A DNA stretch of 64,000 nt from Thiomonas bhubaneswarensis (GTDB taxonomy: Bacteria > Pseudomonadota > Gammaproteobacteria > Burkholderiales > Burkholderiaceae_C), in NCBI RefSeq assembly GCF_001418255.1, contig NZ_LIPV01000001.1, positions 248,001 to 312,000 of the forward strand. Reading direction: 5' to 3'. Each line of letters begins with the position of its first letter. The stretch's first letter is position 1. The notes beneath the pieces were generated by a model. It had not been told where the DNA came from and did no database searches. It was given only the letters and a program-made list of their open reading frames with translations. The position numbers and the translations under genes are program-made. Shown here one piece after another: positions 9,009-17,478 of the stretch.

Positions 9009-9844
9009 TAGGTCGCCCAGACGCGCGGCGCGCAGGCCTCGATCGACCAGGCCGCCTGCCGCCACGCGGCCCAGACGGCACGGCAGAGCGCAGCCACCGG
9101 TTCGATGCGCTGGCCCAGCGCCCGCAGAACGATGATCTGCGCATGCGGCGCCGTAGCCCCCCACAACACCTCATCCACCGCCGCCGCATCAGCCGCCTGC
9201 CTGGCGGTATCGAGCAGAGCGTCCCGGCGCTGCGCGGCCAACGGGCTGCCCGCAGCGAACAGCAGGGTCGCCAGCGCGGTATGGCCGCGCAGACCGCCAG
9301 ACGCATGCAGCAGCACCTCGTCGTCGCCCGCGATGCTGCCGCGCTCCAGCCAGATGCCGGGCAGTTCGACGTGCTGGGTGAAGCGTCCGGCGCGGAAGGC
9401 GGCGTCAGCTGCAGGTAGGCCCAGCGCCAGCAGATCCCAGGCGATCAGTTCGGCACCGGGTTCGAGGTGAAAGCGGCTGCGGTTCTCGCCCAGGCACTGG
9501 TCGTAGGCCAGCGTCTCCAGCGGCAGCCATTCCAGCCGTGCTCCGGGGGCCAGCCGCGCCTCCAGCGTCTGCCGCGCAGGCGCGCCGGTGCTGCGGTAGA
9601 AGCGCCCCGCCCCCGGCGTGGTCACCAGGGCGTGCGCGCCCGCCTGCACCGTCAGATCGATGTCCAGAATGTCGCCCCCCACCAGGCCGCCTGGCGGATG
9701 CACCAGCACCTGATGGCAGATGCCGGGGGCTTCGGGGTAGTGGCTGGCCAGCGCGCGCAGGCCGCCCTCGTGCCGGTGCCGCAGCACGGTTCGATCGGCT
9801 TCGGAGGAAAACTGCAATTGCAACCGTGAGTGCCAGGGCGCCAT
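9008..9844 (-). CDS. ureD: urease accessory protein UreD
   Basis: A 278-residue UreD/UreH family member. The N-terminus [12 protein letters not shown], the [13 protein letters not shown] block, [11 protein letters not shown] and the C-terminal PRVWAT are typical, and the length is complete. UreD is the scaffold that binds apo-urease with UreF and UreG for nickel insertion. None of ureABCEFG is in this window, so the gene stands alone: gcdH is divergent on one side and a palindromic repeat overlaps its stop codon on the other. The start at 9844 was chosen because the in-frame upstream extension runs through the gcdH promoter and has no family likeness. Confidence 0.9.
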   Translation of the reverse strand: MAPWHSRLQLQFSSEADRTVLRHRHEGGLRALASHYPEAPGICHQVLVHPPGGLVGGDILDIDLTVQAGAHALVTTPGAGRFYRSTGAPARQTLEARLAPGARLEWLPLETLAYDQCLGENRSRFHLEPGAELIAWDLLALGLPAADAAFRAGRFTQHVELPGIWLERGSIAGDDEVLLHASGGLRGHTALATLLFAAGSPLAAQRRDALLDTARQAADAAAVDEVLWGATAPHAQIIVLRALGQRIEPVAALCRAVWAAWRQAAWSIEACAPRVWAT

Positions 9845-9956
9845 GGTGAACGAAAGGAGAACGGCGAAGGGACGGGCAACGCTGCCGCACCCGCCGCAAG
9901 GTTTGTACCAGAGGGAATACGATGGCTGCTCCCATCTGCCCCACGGAGTGTTTGCC

Positions 9957-11138
9957 ATGGTGACCCCCAAGCCCCGGTTTCTCTGGGACGATCCGCTGCA
10001 GCTCGACGCCCAGTTGAGCGCCGACGAACGTGCGGTGCGCGACGCCGCGCACGCGTTCTGCCAGGACAAGCTCGTGCCGCGTGTGTTGAGCGCGTTCCGG
10101 CACGAGACCACCGATCCGTCGATCTTCGGCGAAATGGGTGCGCTCGGCCTGCTCGGCGCGACGATTCCCGAGGCCTACGGCGGCGCGGGGCTGAACCAGG
10201 TCAGCTACGGCCTCATCGCCCGCGAGGTCGAGCGGGTCGATTCGGGCTATCGGTCGATGATGAGCGTGCAGAGTTCGCTGGTCATGCTGCCGATCTTCAC
10301 CTTCGGCCCCGAGGCAATGAAGCAGAAGTATCTGCCGCGGCTGGCGCGGGGCGAATGGATCGGCTGTTTTGGTTTGACCGAGCCCGATCATGGCTCCGAC
10401 CCCGGCGGCATGAGCACCCGCGCCCGCGCCGTGCCCGGCGGCTACGCGCTCACCGGGCGCAAGATGTGGATCAGCAACAGCCCGATCGCCGATGTGTTCG
10501 TGGTCTGGGCCAAGGACGACGCGGGCGAGATTCGCGGCTTCGTGCTCGACAAGGGCAGCAAGGGCCTGAGCGCACCGGCCATCCACGGCAAGGTCGGCCT
10601 GCGCACCTCGATCACCGGCGAGATCGTGATGGACGGTGTGTTCTGCCCCGAGGAAAACGCCTTCCCCGAGGTGCGCGGGCTCAAAGGCCCCTTCACCTGC
10701 CTGAACAGCGCGCGTTACGGTATCGCCTGGGGGGCGATGGGTGCAGCCGAAGACTGCTACACCCGGGCCCGGCAGTACGTGCTCGACCGGCAGCAGTTCG
10801 GCAGGCCCTTGGCGTCCAATCAGCTCATCCAGAAAAAACTGGCCGACATGGCCACCGAGATCAGCCTGGGGCTGCAAGGTGCGTTGCGGCTGGGGCGCAT
10901 GAAGGACGAAGGCTCGGCGGCGCCCGAAGTCACCTCGCTGCTCAAGCGCAACAACTGCGGCAAGGCGCTGGACATCGCCCGCAACGCGCGCGACATGCTC
11001 GGCGGCAACGGCATCGCCGACGAGTTCGGCGTGGCCCGCCATCTGGTGAATCTCGAAGTGGTCAACACCTACGAGGGCACGCACGACATCCATGCCCTCA
11101 TCCTCGGCCGGGCGATCACCGGCTTCGCGGCGTTCTGA
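9957..11138 (+). CDS. gcdH: glutaryl-CoA dehydrogenase
   Basis: A 393-residue acyl-CoA dehydrogenase of the decarboxylating glutaryl-CoA group. The catalytic Glu373 lies in [10 protein letters not shown], and the ending LILGRAITG, the start PRFLWDDPL and [12 protein letters not shown] are typical. It converts glutaryl-CoA to crotonyl-CoA and CO2 in lysine, tryptophan and aromatic-acid degradation, passing electrons to ETF. GGAG lies 8 bases before the ATG; the reading frame extends upstream to 9843 but without family likeness. It is transcribed divergently from ureD. The CoA transferase and LysR regulator that often accompany it are absent. Confidence 0.92.
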   Translation: MVTPKPRFLWDDPLQLDAQLSADERAVRDAAHAFCQDKLVPRVLSAFRHETTDPSIFGEMGALGLLGATIPEAYGGAGLNQVSYGLIAREVERVDSGYRSMMSVQSSLVMLPIFTFGPEAMKQKYLPRLARGEWIGCFGLTEPDHGSDPGGMSTRARAVPGGYALTGRKMWISNSPIADVFVVWAKDDAGEIRGFVLDKGSKGLSAPAIHGKVGLRTSITGEIVMDGVFCPEENAFPEVRGLKGPFTCLNSARYGIAWGAMGAAEDCYTRARQYVLDRQQFGRPLASNQLIQKKLADMATEISLGLQGALRLGRMKDEGSAAPEVTSLLKRNNCGKALDIARNARDMLGGNGIADEFGVARHLVNLEVVNTYEGTHDIHALILGRAITGFAAF

Positions 11139-11190
11139 TCACGCCAAACCTGTCGCGGTGCACCTTCCCAGTTTGCCCGGAGCCTCTCAG

Positions 11191-11214
11191 GCGCGGGCCG
11201 CTCGCGGCCTGCGC
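11191..11214. terminator. GC-rich hairpin between gcdH and the Tsx-like gene
   Basis: GCGCGGGCCGC and GCGGCCTGCGC form a near-perfect stem with a 2-base TC loop in the 85-base gap between two convergent genes. There is no T-run, so termination is plausible but not certain. Confidence 0.35.
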
Positions 11215-11223
11215 AGGGGACGA

Positions 11224-12090
11224 TCAGAAGTGGTATTCGACCCGTACCATCGGCGTGCTGGCCTTAGCGCCGGGCACGGTGGATGCTGGGTTACCGAACT
11301 TGTTGCGCCAGTATTGGTACTGCACCCCGGCCCACAGCTTGTTCGGTGTACTGTAGAGCGCCTTGCCCACGTCGTACATGATCTCTGTGGAGAGCAGGGT
11401 CTCTGGCACGGTGCCGTAGCCCTTGGCACCGATGTGGTCGAAGAAGCCGCTCCACTTGAAGCTGCCGCCGGCGAAGGGAATGCCCCAGTCCGCGGCCAGC
11501 ACGTAGGTGGTGTTGAAGCTCACGTCTCCCCCCTTCGGATAGGGGTTGAAGCCGTTGTGATTGCTCTCCTTGTAAAGCTCCAAGCCAATCTTGGCATAGC
11601 CCGGCACGTTTAGGCCGAGCATGGGGCCGATGCGGAACTTGCGTACGCGCGGCGCGAAGGTTGTGTTCTTGGCAGAATAGTCGAAGCCCATGCCGAGCAT
11701 CACATCGTTGATCGGCCCCCAATGGATCTTGTTGCCGCTGATCTGCGCGTATGAGAAGGTGCGGCGATAGACCGCGTAGATTTCCTGTGCTCCAGCCGCC
11801 GCGCAGTTGGTGCCTGACGCGCAGGCCTCGGGGTCGGAAGAGTCGGACATCAGTACATCCATGTTGAAAAAGTTGGTGCCGAGCGAATCGCCGCTGGCGT
11901 AAGAGAAGCCGAGGATGCGCTTAGCGATGTCCTTCGGATTTCCGGGTTCTGCAAATTGGGTACCGTACTGGGCGTGGATCCAGGCGTCACTCCAGATAGC
12001 TGCCTGGGCCGGGGCGCTTGCGAAACCCAAACTGACCGCGAGGATGGATACGGTGGCGAAGGCTTTGCCGGTATGGTGACCTGCTTTCAT
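11224..12090 (-). CDS. Tsx-like outer-membrane nucleoside channel
   Basis: The 288-residue precursor has a Sec signal (AVSLGFASAPAQA, cleavage before AIWSDAW near residue 30) and ends in the outer-membrane insertion signal VEYHF. The mature start with WSD, the YGTQFAEPGNPKDIAKRIL block and alternating aromatic beta-strands match the Tsx nucleoside-channel family, which lets nucleosides and some bases cross the outer membrane. Its place at the edge of a nucleobase-catabolism island supports that role. It lies downstream of the 2-oxoglutarate oxygenase gene but across a 138-base gap with a hairpin, so it may have its own promoter. Confidence 0.72.
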   Translation of the reverse strand: MKAGHHTGKAFATVSILAVSLGFASAPAQAAIWSDAWIHAQYGTQFAEPGNPKDIAKRILGFSYASGDSLGTNFFNMDVLMSDSSDPEACASGTNCAAAGAQEIYAVYRRTFSYAQISGNKIHWGPINDVMLGMGFDYSAKNTTFAPRVRKFRIGPMLGLNVPGYAKIGLELYKESNHNGFNPYPKGGDVSFNTTYVLAADWGIPFAGGSFKWSGFFDHIGAKGYGTVPETLLSTEIMYDVGKALYSTPNKLWAGVQYQYWRNKFGNPASTVPGAKASTPMVRVEYHF

Positions 12091-12181
12091 GTTGTGTTCT
12101 CCCTATGGATGAAAGTGATGAGGCATGAGTGAACTGGAACGATGTCCAGACAAGTTCCCGGGTTGAAAAGCGGGTGTGGGC

Positions 12182-12202
12182 ACCGCGCCGCAGCGGCGCG
12201 GT
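12182..12202 (-). terminator. hairpin in the gap between the 2OG-oxygenase and Tsx-like genes
   Basis: ACCGCGCCG-CAG-CGGCGCGGT is a perfect 9-bp stem with a 3-base loop, 26 bases after the stop of the upstream gene on the minus strand. It lacks an adjoining T-run. It may separate the porin from the ABC/oxygenase operon. A second small inverted repeat (CTGGA/TCCAG, 12134-12149) lies nearer the porin start and could be an operator. Confidence 0.4.
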
Positions 12203-12228
12203 AAAGGGCGAAGAAGCGGACGCAGGAC

Positions 12229-13128
12229 TCAGCCATAGCTTGCGGCGAGCTTGCGCAGGATGTGCTCTCTTGCGGTGACGGGCGCATACAGCGGCGTCTG
12301 GTGGGCTGGCACGCAGCCCGCCAGCGGTGCCACCAGCACGGTGTCGTCCGGATCGGAGAAGAAGGCAATGGCGTAGCGGCTGCGCTGCGGATGCCGCGGT
12401 CGCACGCGGTGCAATGTGGAGCGAAACAGCCCGTTGCTCCAGCGCTCCAGCAGATCGCCGATGTTCACGACCACGGTGTCGGGATCAGCCGTAACCGGCA
12501 TCCAGGTGCTATCGGCGGCGCTCACCTCCAGACCGGGATTGCCGTCCTGCCAGAGCAGGGTGATGCTGCCGTAGTCGGTGTGCGCCCCTGCGCCTGCGAC
12601 AGCATCTCCGCTGTGCTGAGGCGGGTAGTGCAGGAAGCGCAGGGTCTGGTTCTCGCCCTGGTGGTGCTGGGCGAAGTGGCCAGGCTTCAGCCCGAGGCAG
12701 CGGCCCATGGCGTCCAGCAAGTCTGCGGCCAGGGCGCGCGCCGCAGTGAATAAATCCAGCGCATCGTCGCGGAAGACGGGGTCGGGCCAGGCAGCGTCGT
12801 TGCTGGACCTACGCAGGGCGTCGCGCATGGTGAAGCTTTCCTTGCGGTCGGCCGCAGCCAGCGGATCCAGGGCCTCCTGCCCGACGGCGACATAGCCGTG
12901 GTTGCGCTGAATATCGCGGTAGCGCAGCCTGTCCTTGGCGGCCTCTGGCAAGGCAAAGAAGCGCTGGCTGGAGGCGAATGCACGCTGCAGCAGGGTGGCG
13001 TCCAGGCCGGTGTTGCGCAGACGCATGAAGCCATGACCTTGCGCCGCTGCGCACAGACTGTGGCCCAGAGTGTCCGGGTCGAGGCGCATGCTGCAGCAAT
13101 CGATCAGGGGAATGGACTGTTCGGACAT
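12229..13128 (-). CDS. 2-oxoglutarate/Fe(II)-dependent oxygenase, isopenicillin N synthase family
   Basis: This 299-residue enzyme of the IPNS/gibberellin-oxidase superfamily has the jelly-roll iron ligands His183-x-Asp185 (GAHTDYGSITL) and His240 (STLHRVRP). The C-terminal RxS motif that binds 2-oxoglutarate reads RYA: Arg251 is kept but the serine is Ala253. These enzymes hydroxylate or desaturate small molecules; fungal thymine-7-hydroxylase belongs to the same superfamily, which is suggestive in a pyrimidine island but proves nothing about substrate. MSEQ was chosen as the start, 4 bases after the permease stop; an upstream ATG at 13155 overlaps that gene. It is the last gene of the operon before the porin. 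Confidence 0.8.
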   Translation of the reverse strand: MSEQSIPLIDCCSMRLDPDTLGHSLCAAAQGHGFMRLRNTGLDATLLQRAFASSQRFFALPEAAKDRLRYRDIQRNHGYVAVGQEALDPLAAADRKESFTMRDALRRSSNDAAWPDPVFRDDALDLFTAARALAADLLDAMGRCLGLKPGHFAQHHQGENQTLRFLHYPPQHSGDAVAGAGAHTDYGSITLLWQDGNPGLEVSAADSTWMPVTADPDTVVVNIGDLLERWSNGLFRSTLHRVRPRHPQRSRYAIAFFSDPDDTVLVAPLAGCVPAHQTPLYAPVTAREHILRKLAASYG

Positions 13129-13132
13129 GGGC

Positions 13133-13933
13133 TCAACGATCCATCGCGCTTTCATGCCAGTTCTTCAAGGCCCACTTCGACAACACCACCATGAGCACGA
13201 ACAGCGCCACCCCTGCAAGCGTCAGCAGAATGAGTGCGGCGAACATCTCCGGGATCTGCAGGTTGTAGCCCGACTGCAGGATCTGATACGCCAGCCCCGA
13301 TCCCTGCCCGCCTGTGCCCGCCACAAACTCAGCCACCACGGCACCAATCAGCGCCAGGCCGCTGCTGATGCGCAGGCCACCAAAGAAATAGGGCAGCGCA
13401 CCGGGGATGCGAAGGCGCACCAGCCGTTGCCAGCGTGAGGCGCGGTATAGGGTGAACAGGTTATTGAGATTGCCGCTGACGCTGTTCAGACCCAGGGTGG
13501 TGTTGGAGATAATGGGGAAAATGGCGATGATGGTGGCGCACACCACCAGCGCCAGTTCGGTATTCTTGATCCAGATGATGATGAGCGGGGCAATGGCGAC
13601 GATGGGCGTGACCTGCAGCATGACCGCATAGGGGAACAGGCTCATTTCCAGCCAGCGGCTCTGGGCGAACAGCAGCGCAGCCAACGTGCCCAGCAGAGTG
13701 GCGGCAACAAAGGCGAAAAAGGTGACTTTGAGGGTCATCAGCAGCGCCAAGAACAGCGTGGGCGCATGCGCCACCAGCGCCTGTGCGATCACAAGCGGGC
13801 CGGGCAGCAGATAGGACGGGATGTGTCCGACTTCAACGACCAGTTGCCAGATGAGCAGGAACAGCGCGCCTACGCCCAGAGGCGCGGCAACCCGGAGGAT
13901 GCGCGGTTGTTGGAGCCAGGTGGTCGGGGTCAT
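13133..13933 (-). CDS. ABC transporter permease (SsuC/TauC/ThiX type)
   Basis: A 266-residue inner-membrane protein with about six hydrophobic segments. Its cytoplasmic coupling loop reads NLFTLYRASRWQRLVRLRIPGALPY, in two parts the family's EAA loop. It forms the channel of an importer whose ATPase is most likely the gene at 17479-18318 on the opposite strand and whose binding proteins are encoded just upstream (13977-16030). The 2OG-oxygenase gene follows after 4 bases. The substrate is inferred from context to be a nucleobase-like compound. Confidence 0.9.
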   Translation of the reverse strand: MTPTTWLQQPRILRVAAPLGVGALFLLIWQLVVEVGHIPSYLLPGPLVIAQALVAHAPTLFLALLMTLKVTFFAFVAATLLGTLAALLFAQSRWLEMSLFPYAVMLQVTPIVAIAPLIIIWIKNTELALVVCATIIAIFPIISNTTLGLNSVSGNLNNLFTLYRASRWQRLVRLRIPGALPYFFGGLRISSGLALIGAVVAEFVAGTGGQGSGLAYQILQSGYNLQIPEMFAALILLTLAGVALFVLMVVLSKWALKNWHESAMDR

Positions 13934-13976
13934 GGCTTTGAGGCTTCAGGCAATTGGTTCTATGCGAGAGCAGTGT

Positions 13977-14981
13977 TCAGGAGCCATCGGCCTTGCCGGG
14001 CAGGATGCGCAGGACATTGATGAACTGCATGTCGTAGGCCTTGCGGTAGTCGAAGTCGGCAGGCAGCATCTTGTTGTGCACCATGTAATCGAACATGGCC
14101 TTCCACCTCGCGTCCGTCATGGCGCCGATGCCCAGCGTCGGTGCTTCGTCCCCGGTGACGATCTGGTACTTCTTCATCATGCGGATGGAGAAGTCGATCT
14201 GCTCGGCGCTCTGCTTGGGGTTGGCCGCGATGATGAGTTTGTTACCCGCTGCGGGGTCGGCGAGGTAAGACTTCCAGCCTTCGAGTGAGGCCTTGACGAA
14301 GGCTGCCACCCACTGCGGATGCTCCTTGATCAGCGCGGTGCGGGTGTCGATGGTCTTGCCGTAGGCCATCCAGCCATCGTTCGCCAACAGGAAGACCACG
14401 GGCTTCTCTCCACCCTTCTCGATGGCCAGCGGCTCGTTGCCCACATAGCCCTGCATGGACATGTCCTTGTCATGCAGGAAGGGTGCGACGCTGGCGTTAT
14501 AGGGCCGCTGCTGCGCCTTGGTGTAGCCGAACTTGCCCTCCAGCCAGGGCCACCAGGTGGCGTTGGCGTACTGCGCCACCATGATGGGCTTGCCCTTGAG
14601 TTCAACAAGCGACTTGATGCCCTGATGCGCGATCAGCGCCTGCGGGTCTCTCTGGAAGAACGCCGCCACCGTGGCTACCGGCGCACCGCGTTCGACGGCC
14701 TGCATGGTCTGCATCGGGTAGCCGGTGTAGAAGTCGCACGAGCCACTGGCGAGCAACTGCTGGCCGTTGATCTGCGGCCCGCCGGGCTGAATGCTCACAT
14801 CCAACCCGGCCATTTTGTACAGCCCGAGCGCGAGCGCTTGATAGAACCCACCCTGCTCGGCCTGGGGAAACCAGCTCGTGCAGAGCTTGAGTTTGGGCAG
14901 ATCTTGGGCACCAGCAGGGGTGAGGGCAGCGAGAGCGCCAAGGGCAATCAGTACGACCGAGACGAGTTGACGAACAGACAT
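13977..14981 (-). CDS. ABC transporter substrate-binding protein, NMT1/THI5-like (copy 1)
   Basis: A 334-residue periplasmic protein with a Sec signal peptide (to TPAGAQ, about residue 25). The NMT1/THI5-like fold is seen in CTSWFPQAEQGGFYQALA and GLDVSIQPGGPQINGQQ. This family binds hydroxymethylpyrimidine and related heterocycles, or alkanesulfonates. It is about two-thirds identical by eye to its neighbour at 15023-16030, so the pair is a tandem duplication. Downstream is the permease; the likely ATPase is across the divergent promoter. Two binding proteins sharing one permease would widen the range of compounds taken up. Confidence 0.9.
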   Translation of the reverse strand: MSVRQLVSVVLIALGALAALTPAGAQDLPKLKLCTSWFPQAEQGGFYQALALGLYKMAGLDVSIQPGGPQINGQQLLASGSCDFYTGYPMQTMQAVERGAPVATVAAFFQRDPQALIAHQGIKSLVELKGKPIMVAQYANATWWPWLEGKFGYTKAQQRPYNASVAPFLHDKDMSMQGYVGNEPLAIEKGGEKPVVFLLANDGWMAYGKTIDTRTALIKEHPQWVAAFVKASLEGWKSYLADPAAGNKLIIAANPKQSAEQIDFSIRMMKKYQIVTGDEAPTLGIGAMTDARWKAMFDYMVHNKMLPADFDYRKAYDMQFINVLRILPGKADGS

Positions 14982-15022
14982 GATGTTGGAGTCAAAGGAA
15001 GGGGATAGGATGATTTGCGGGA

Positions 15023-16030
15023 TTACTTGAGATCGGCGGCATCGGGCAGCACCTTGATCGACTTGATGAATTGCAAGTCGTAGACCTTGCGATAGTCGAA
15101 ACTGGCGGGCACCATCTTGTTTTGAACCATGAAATCGAACATCTCTTTCCAGCGCGCATCAGTCATGGCGCCGATGCCGAGCTTGCCTGCCTCTCCGCCG
15201 GTGACGAGCTGGTACTTCTTCATCATGCTCAGGCCGAAGGCAAGTTGTTCCGGGGTCTGCTTGGGATCGGCTTCGGCGATCAACTTGTTGCCCGGCGCGG
15301 GGTCAGCCAGGTAGGACTTCCAACCCTCGGCTGAAGCCTTGACAAACGCCGCCACAACCTGCGGGCTCTTTTCGATCAGGCCACGCGTGGTGTCGATGGT
15401 TTCGGCGTAGGCAGGCCAGCCGTAGTCCGACAAGAGGAACACCACAGGCTTTTCTCCGCCCTGCTCGATCATCAGTGGCTCGGAGCCGACATAACCCTGC
15501 TGCGATAGGTTTTTGTCCTGCAGAAACTGGGCGACATTGAAGGTGTAGGGACGCTGCTGTGACTGGGTGAAGCCATACTTGTTTTCCAGCCAGGGCCACC
15601 AGGTGGTATTGACGTAGGAAGCCACGAGGATGGGCTTGCCTTTCAGATCGGCCAGGGTCTTCACGCCTTGGTGGGCAATCAGCACGCTGGGATCTTTCTG
15701 AAAGATCGCCGCAACCGTCACCACTGGCACACCGCGTGATGCGGCCACGATGTCCTGTACCGGATAGCCCATATAGAAATCGCATGTGCCGCCCGCAAGC
15801 AACTGCAGGCCATTGACCTGCGGCCCGCCCATCTTGATGGTGACGTCCAGGTCGGCCTTCTTATAGAGCCCGGTAGCCAGAGCCTGGTAGAAGCCGCCAT
15901 GTTCGGCCTGTGCGAACCAGTTGGTGCAGAACGTGATCTTCTGCGGCGCCTGTGCTTGCGCAGCTGCAACACTGAACATGGCCAGGCCACTGCCCAGCAC
16001 CCAACGCAGCCATCCACGACTTCTTGCCAT
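15023..16030 (-). CDS. ABC transporter substrate-binding protein, NMT1/THI5-like (copy 2)
   Basis: A 335-residue periplasmic protein with a Sec signal (to AAAQAQA, about residue 27) and the same NMT1/THI5-like core as copy 1 (CTNWFAQAEHGGFYQALA, GLGKPILV-type loop, TTWWPWLENKYG). It is the first gene of the minus-strand operon: binding protein 2, binding protein 1, permease, 2OG oxygenase. The genes are divergent from the Rieske/ATPase operon across a 357-base control region. The differences between the copies fall mainly in loops near the expected ligand cleft, which suggests related but not identical ligands. Confidence 0.9.
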   Translation of the reverse strand: MARSRGWLRWVLGSGLAMFSVAAAQAQAPQKITFCTNWFAQAEHGGFYQALATGLYKKADLDVTIKMGGPQVNGLQLLAGGTCDFYMGYPVQDIVAASRGVPVVTVAAIFQKDPSVLIAHQGVKTLADLKGKPILVASYVNTTWWPWLENKYGFTQSQQRPYTFNVAQFLQDKNLSQQGYVGSEPLMIEQGGEKPVVFLLSDYGWPAYAETIDTTRGLIEKSPQVVAAFVKASAEGWKSYLADPAPGNKLIAEADPKQTPEQLAFGLSMMKKYQLVTGGEAGKLGIGAMTDARWKEMFDFMVQNKMVPASFDYRKVYDLQFIKSIKVLPDAADLK

Positions 16031-16387
16031 TGCACAGACCCTTTCGGAGAAATTGATCGGTTGAAACTGTATTCAATGTGTCTGCAAAACGTATGCCAGG
16101 ATGATTTCACTGGCCTGCTCGACTTGTACACACATGTAACCGATACCGCGCGGGCCGCATGCACCAAGCGCGGGCCTCCTTTCGTATGGATTCGGTGCGC
16201 GGCGCACCGTCATTGCCCGTCAAACCGAGGACTCGCAGTTGGAACTCTGGCATCTGATTTGCTAGATGCCTTTTGAGAGTAGAAGCGGTCAGCGGCTTTG
16301 CTGCGGGACATTGCTCCATTGCTGACTCCGGTCTGCAGCCATTTGCAGCCGGGGCCGCATCCCCCGCAATCGTCGAAAGGAACCGCC
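16031..16387. promoter_or_regulatory. divergent control region of the oxygenase/transporter operons
   Basis: This 357-base gene-free stretch must contain the promoters of both divergent operons. It holds a perfect 7-bp inverted repeat GGCATCT-8-AGATGCC followed by TTTT at 16249-16270, which could be an attenuator hairpin for the Rieske operon or an operator, and a looser dyad around TGTACACACATGTA at 16125-16138. No RutR-like palindrome was found here, and no coding sequence is supported. Confidence 0.5.
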
Positions 16388-17464
16388 ATGCTCGTTACAC
16401 AACAACCCGTCCTGCGTCGATTTTGGTATGCACTCATGCCATTGCACGCTCTCGATTCAGGACCAAAACCCTTCACCCTGCTCGGCGAAAAGCTGGTGGT
16501 GTGGAAAACGCCGGACGGCCAGACTGCGGCACTGCGTGATCGTTGCTGCCATCGCACCGCGCAGCTCTCCAAGGGCTTTGTCGATGACGCGGGACGCATC
16601 GTCTGCGGCTACCACGGTTGGACCTATGACTGCAGTGGCCGCTGTGTGCACATTCCCCAGAATCCGGACATGGCCATCCCCGCCGGGGCTCGGGTCGAGT
16701 CGTTTCGCTGCGCCGTGCGTTACGGCTATGTCTGGGTTGCGCTGGAGGAGCCGCTGGCACCCATCCCCGAGTTTGTTGAGGAGGGTGCTGCGGGCTTCCG
16801 GCGCATTTTCCAGTTTCACGAGCGCTGGTCCACCAGCCCGCTGCGCTTCATGGAGAACGCTTTCGACAATTCGCACTTCAGCTTTGTGCACAAGGCGAAC
16901 TTCGGCATCTTTGAGCAGCCCAAGCCGTCGAGTTACCGCATCGACGTCACGGAGGACGGATTCGAGGCCGAGACGCTGGTGCCCATCCGCAACCCGGTGC
17001 ATGGACACCGCATCACCGGCAGCACCGGCGAGTTCACCCAGCGCCACCTGCGCAACCGCTGGTGGCTGCCGTTCGTGCGGCGCTTCGGCTGCGAATACCC
17101 GGAAAGCGGCATTCATCACATCATCTACAACTGCGCCACGCCCATCGATGACGACCACATCATGCTGGCGCAGTGGCTTTACCGCAATGATCAGGAGTCA
17201 GACTGCAGCACGCAGGAACTGATTGCCTGGGATCGGCCCATCGTCGATGAAGATCGCGACATCCTTGAAGCGACCGACCCCGACGCCTGTGTCGATACCC
17301 GTCGCCGCGTGGAGTTCCACATGGAATCAGACAAGCCGGGCCTGATGATGCGCAAGCGTCTGCTGGAACTCCTGCATGCGCATGGCGAGGAGGAAGTGTT
17401 CCGGCCCTCCGCAGCAAAGCGCATCCCTCTCAACCCTTCCCCCTCTCAACCCATCCCCTCCTGA
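16388..17464 (+). CDS. Rieske non-heme iron oxygenase, terminal component
   Basis: The 358-residue protein has an N-terminal [2Fe-2S] Rieske domain with Cys53-x-His55 and Cys73-x2-His76 (CGYHGWTYD), then a catalytic domain whose mononuclear iron site reads ENAFDNSHFSFVHK (Asp160, His163, His168). This is the layout of single-component-alpha oxygenases such as vanillate or purine N-demethylases and chlorophyllide a oxygenase relatives. GAAAGG precedes the ATG. No dedicated reductase/ferredoxin gene is adjacent; the flavodoxin-fold protein at 19781 or PreT might serve. It heads an operon with an ABC ATPase and an 8-oxoguanine-deaminase-like enzyme. The substrate is unknown, and a modified purine or pyrimidine is the contextual guess. 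Confidence 0.9.
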   Translation: MLVTQQPVLRRFWYALMPLHALDSGPKPFTLLGEKLVVWKTPDGQTAALRDRCCHRTAQLSKGFVDDAGRIVCGYHGWTYDCSGRCVHIPQNPDMAIPAGARVESFRCAVRYGYVWVALEEPLAPIPEFVEEGAAGFRRIFQFHERWSTSPLRFMENAFDNSHFSFVHKANFGIFEQPKPSSYRIDVTEDGFEAETLVPIRNPVHGHRITGSTGEFTQRHLRNRWWLPFVRRFGCEYPESGIHHIIYNCATPIDDDHIMLAQWLYRNDQESDCSTQELIAWDRPIVDEDRDILEATDPDACVDTRRRVEFHMESDKPGLMMRKRLLELLHAHGEEEVFRPSAAKRIPLNPSPSQPIPS

Positions 17465-17478
17465 CACGGAGCACCCAC

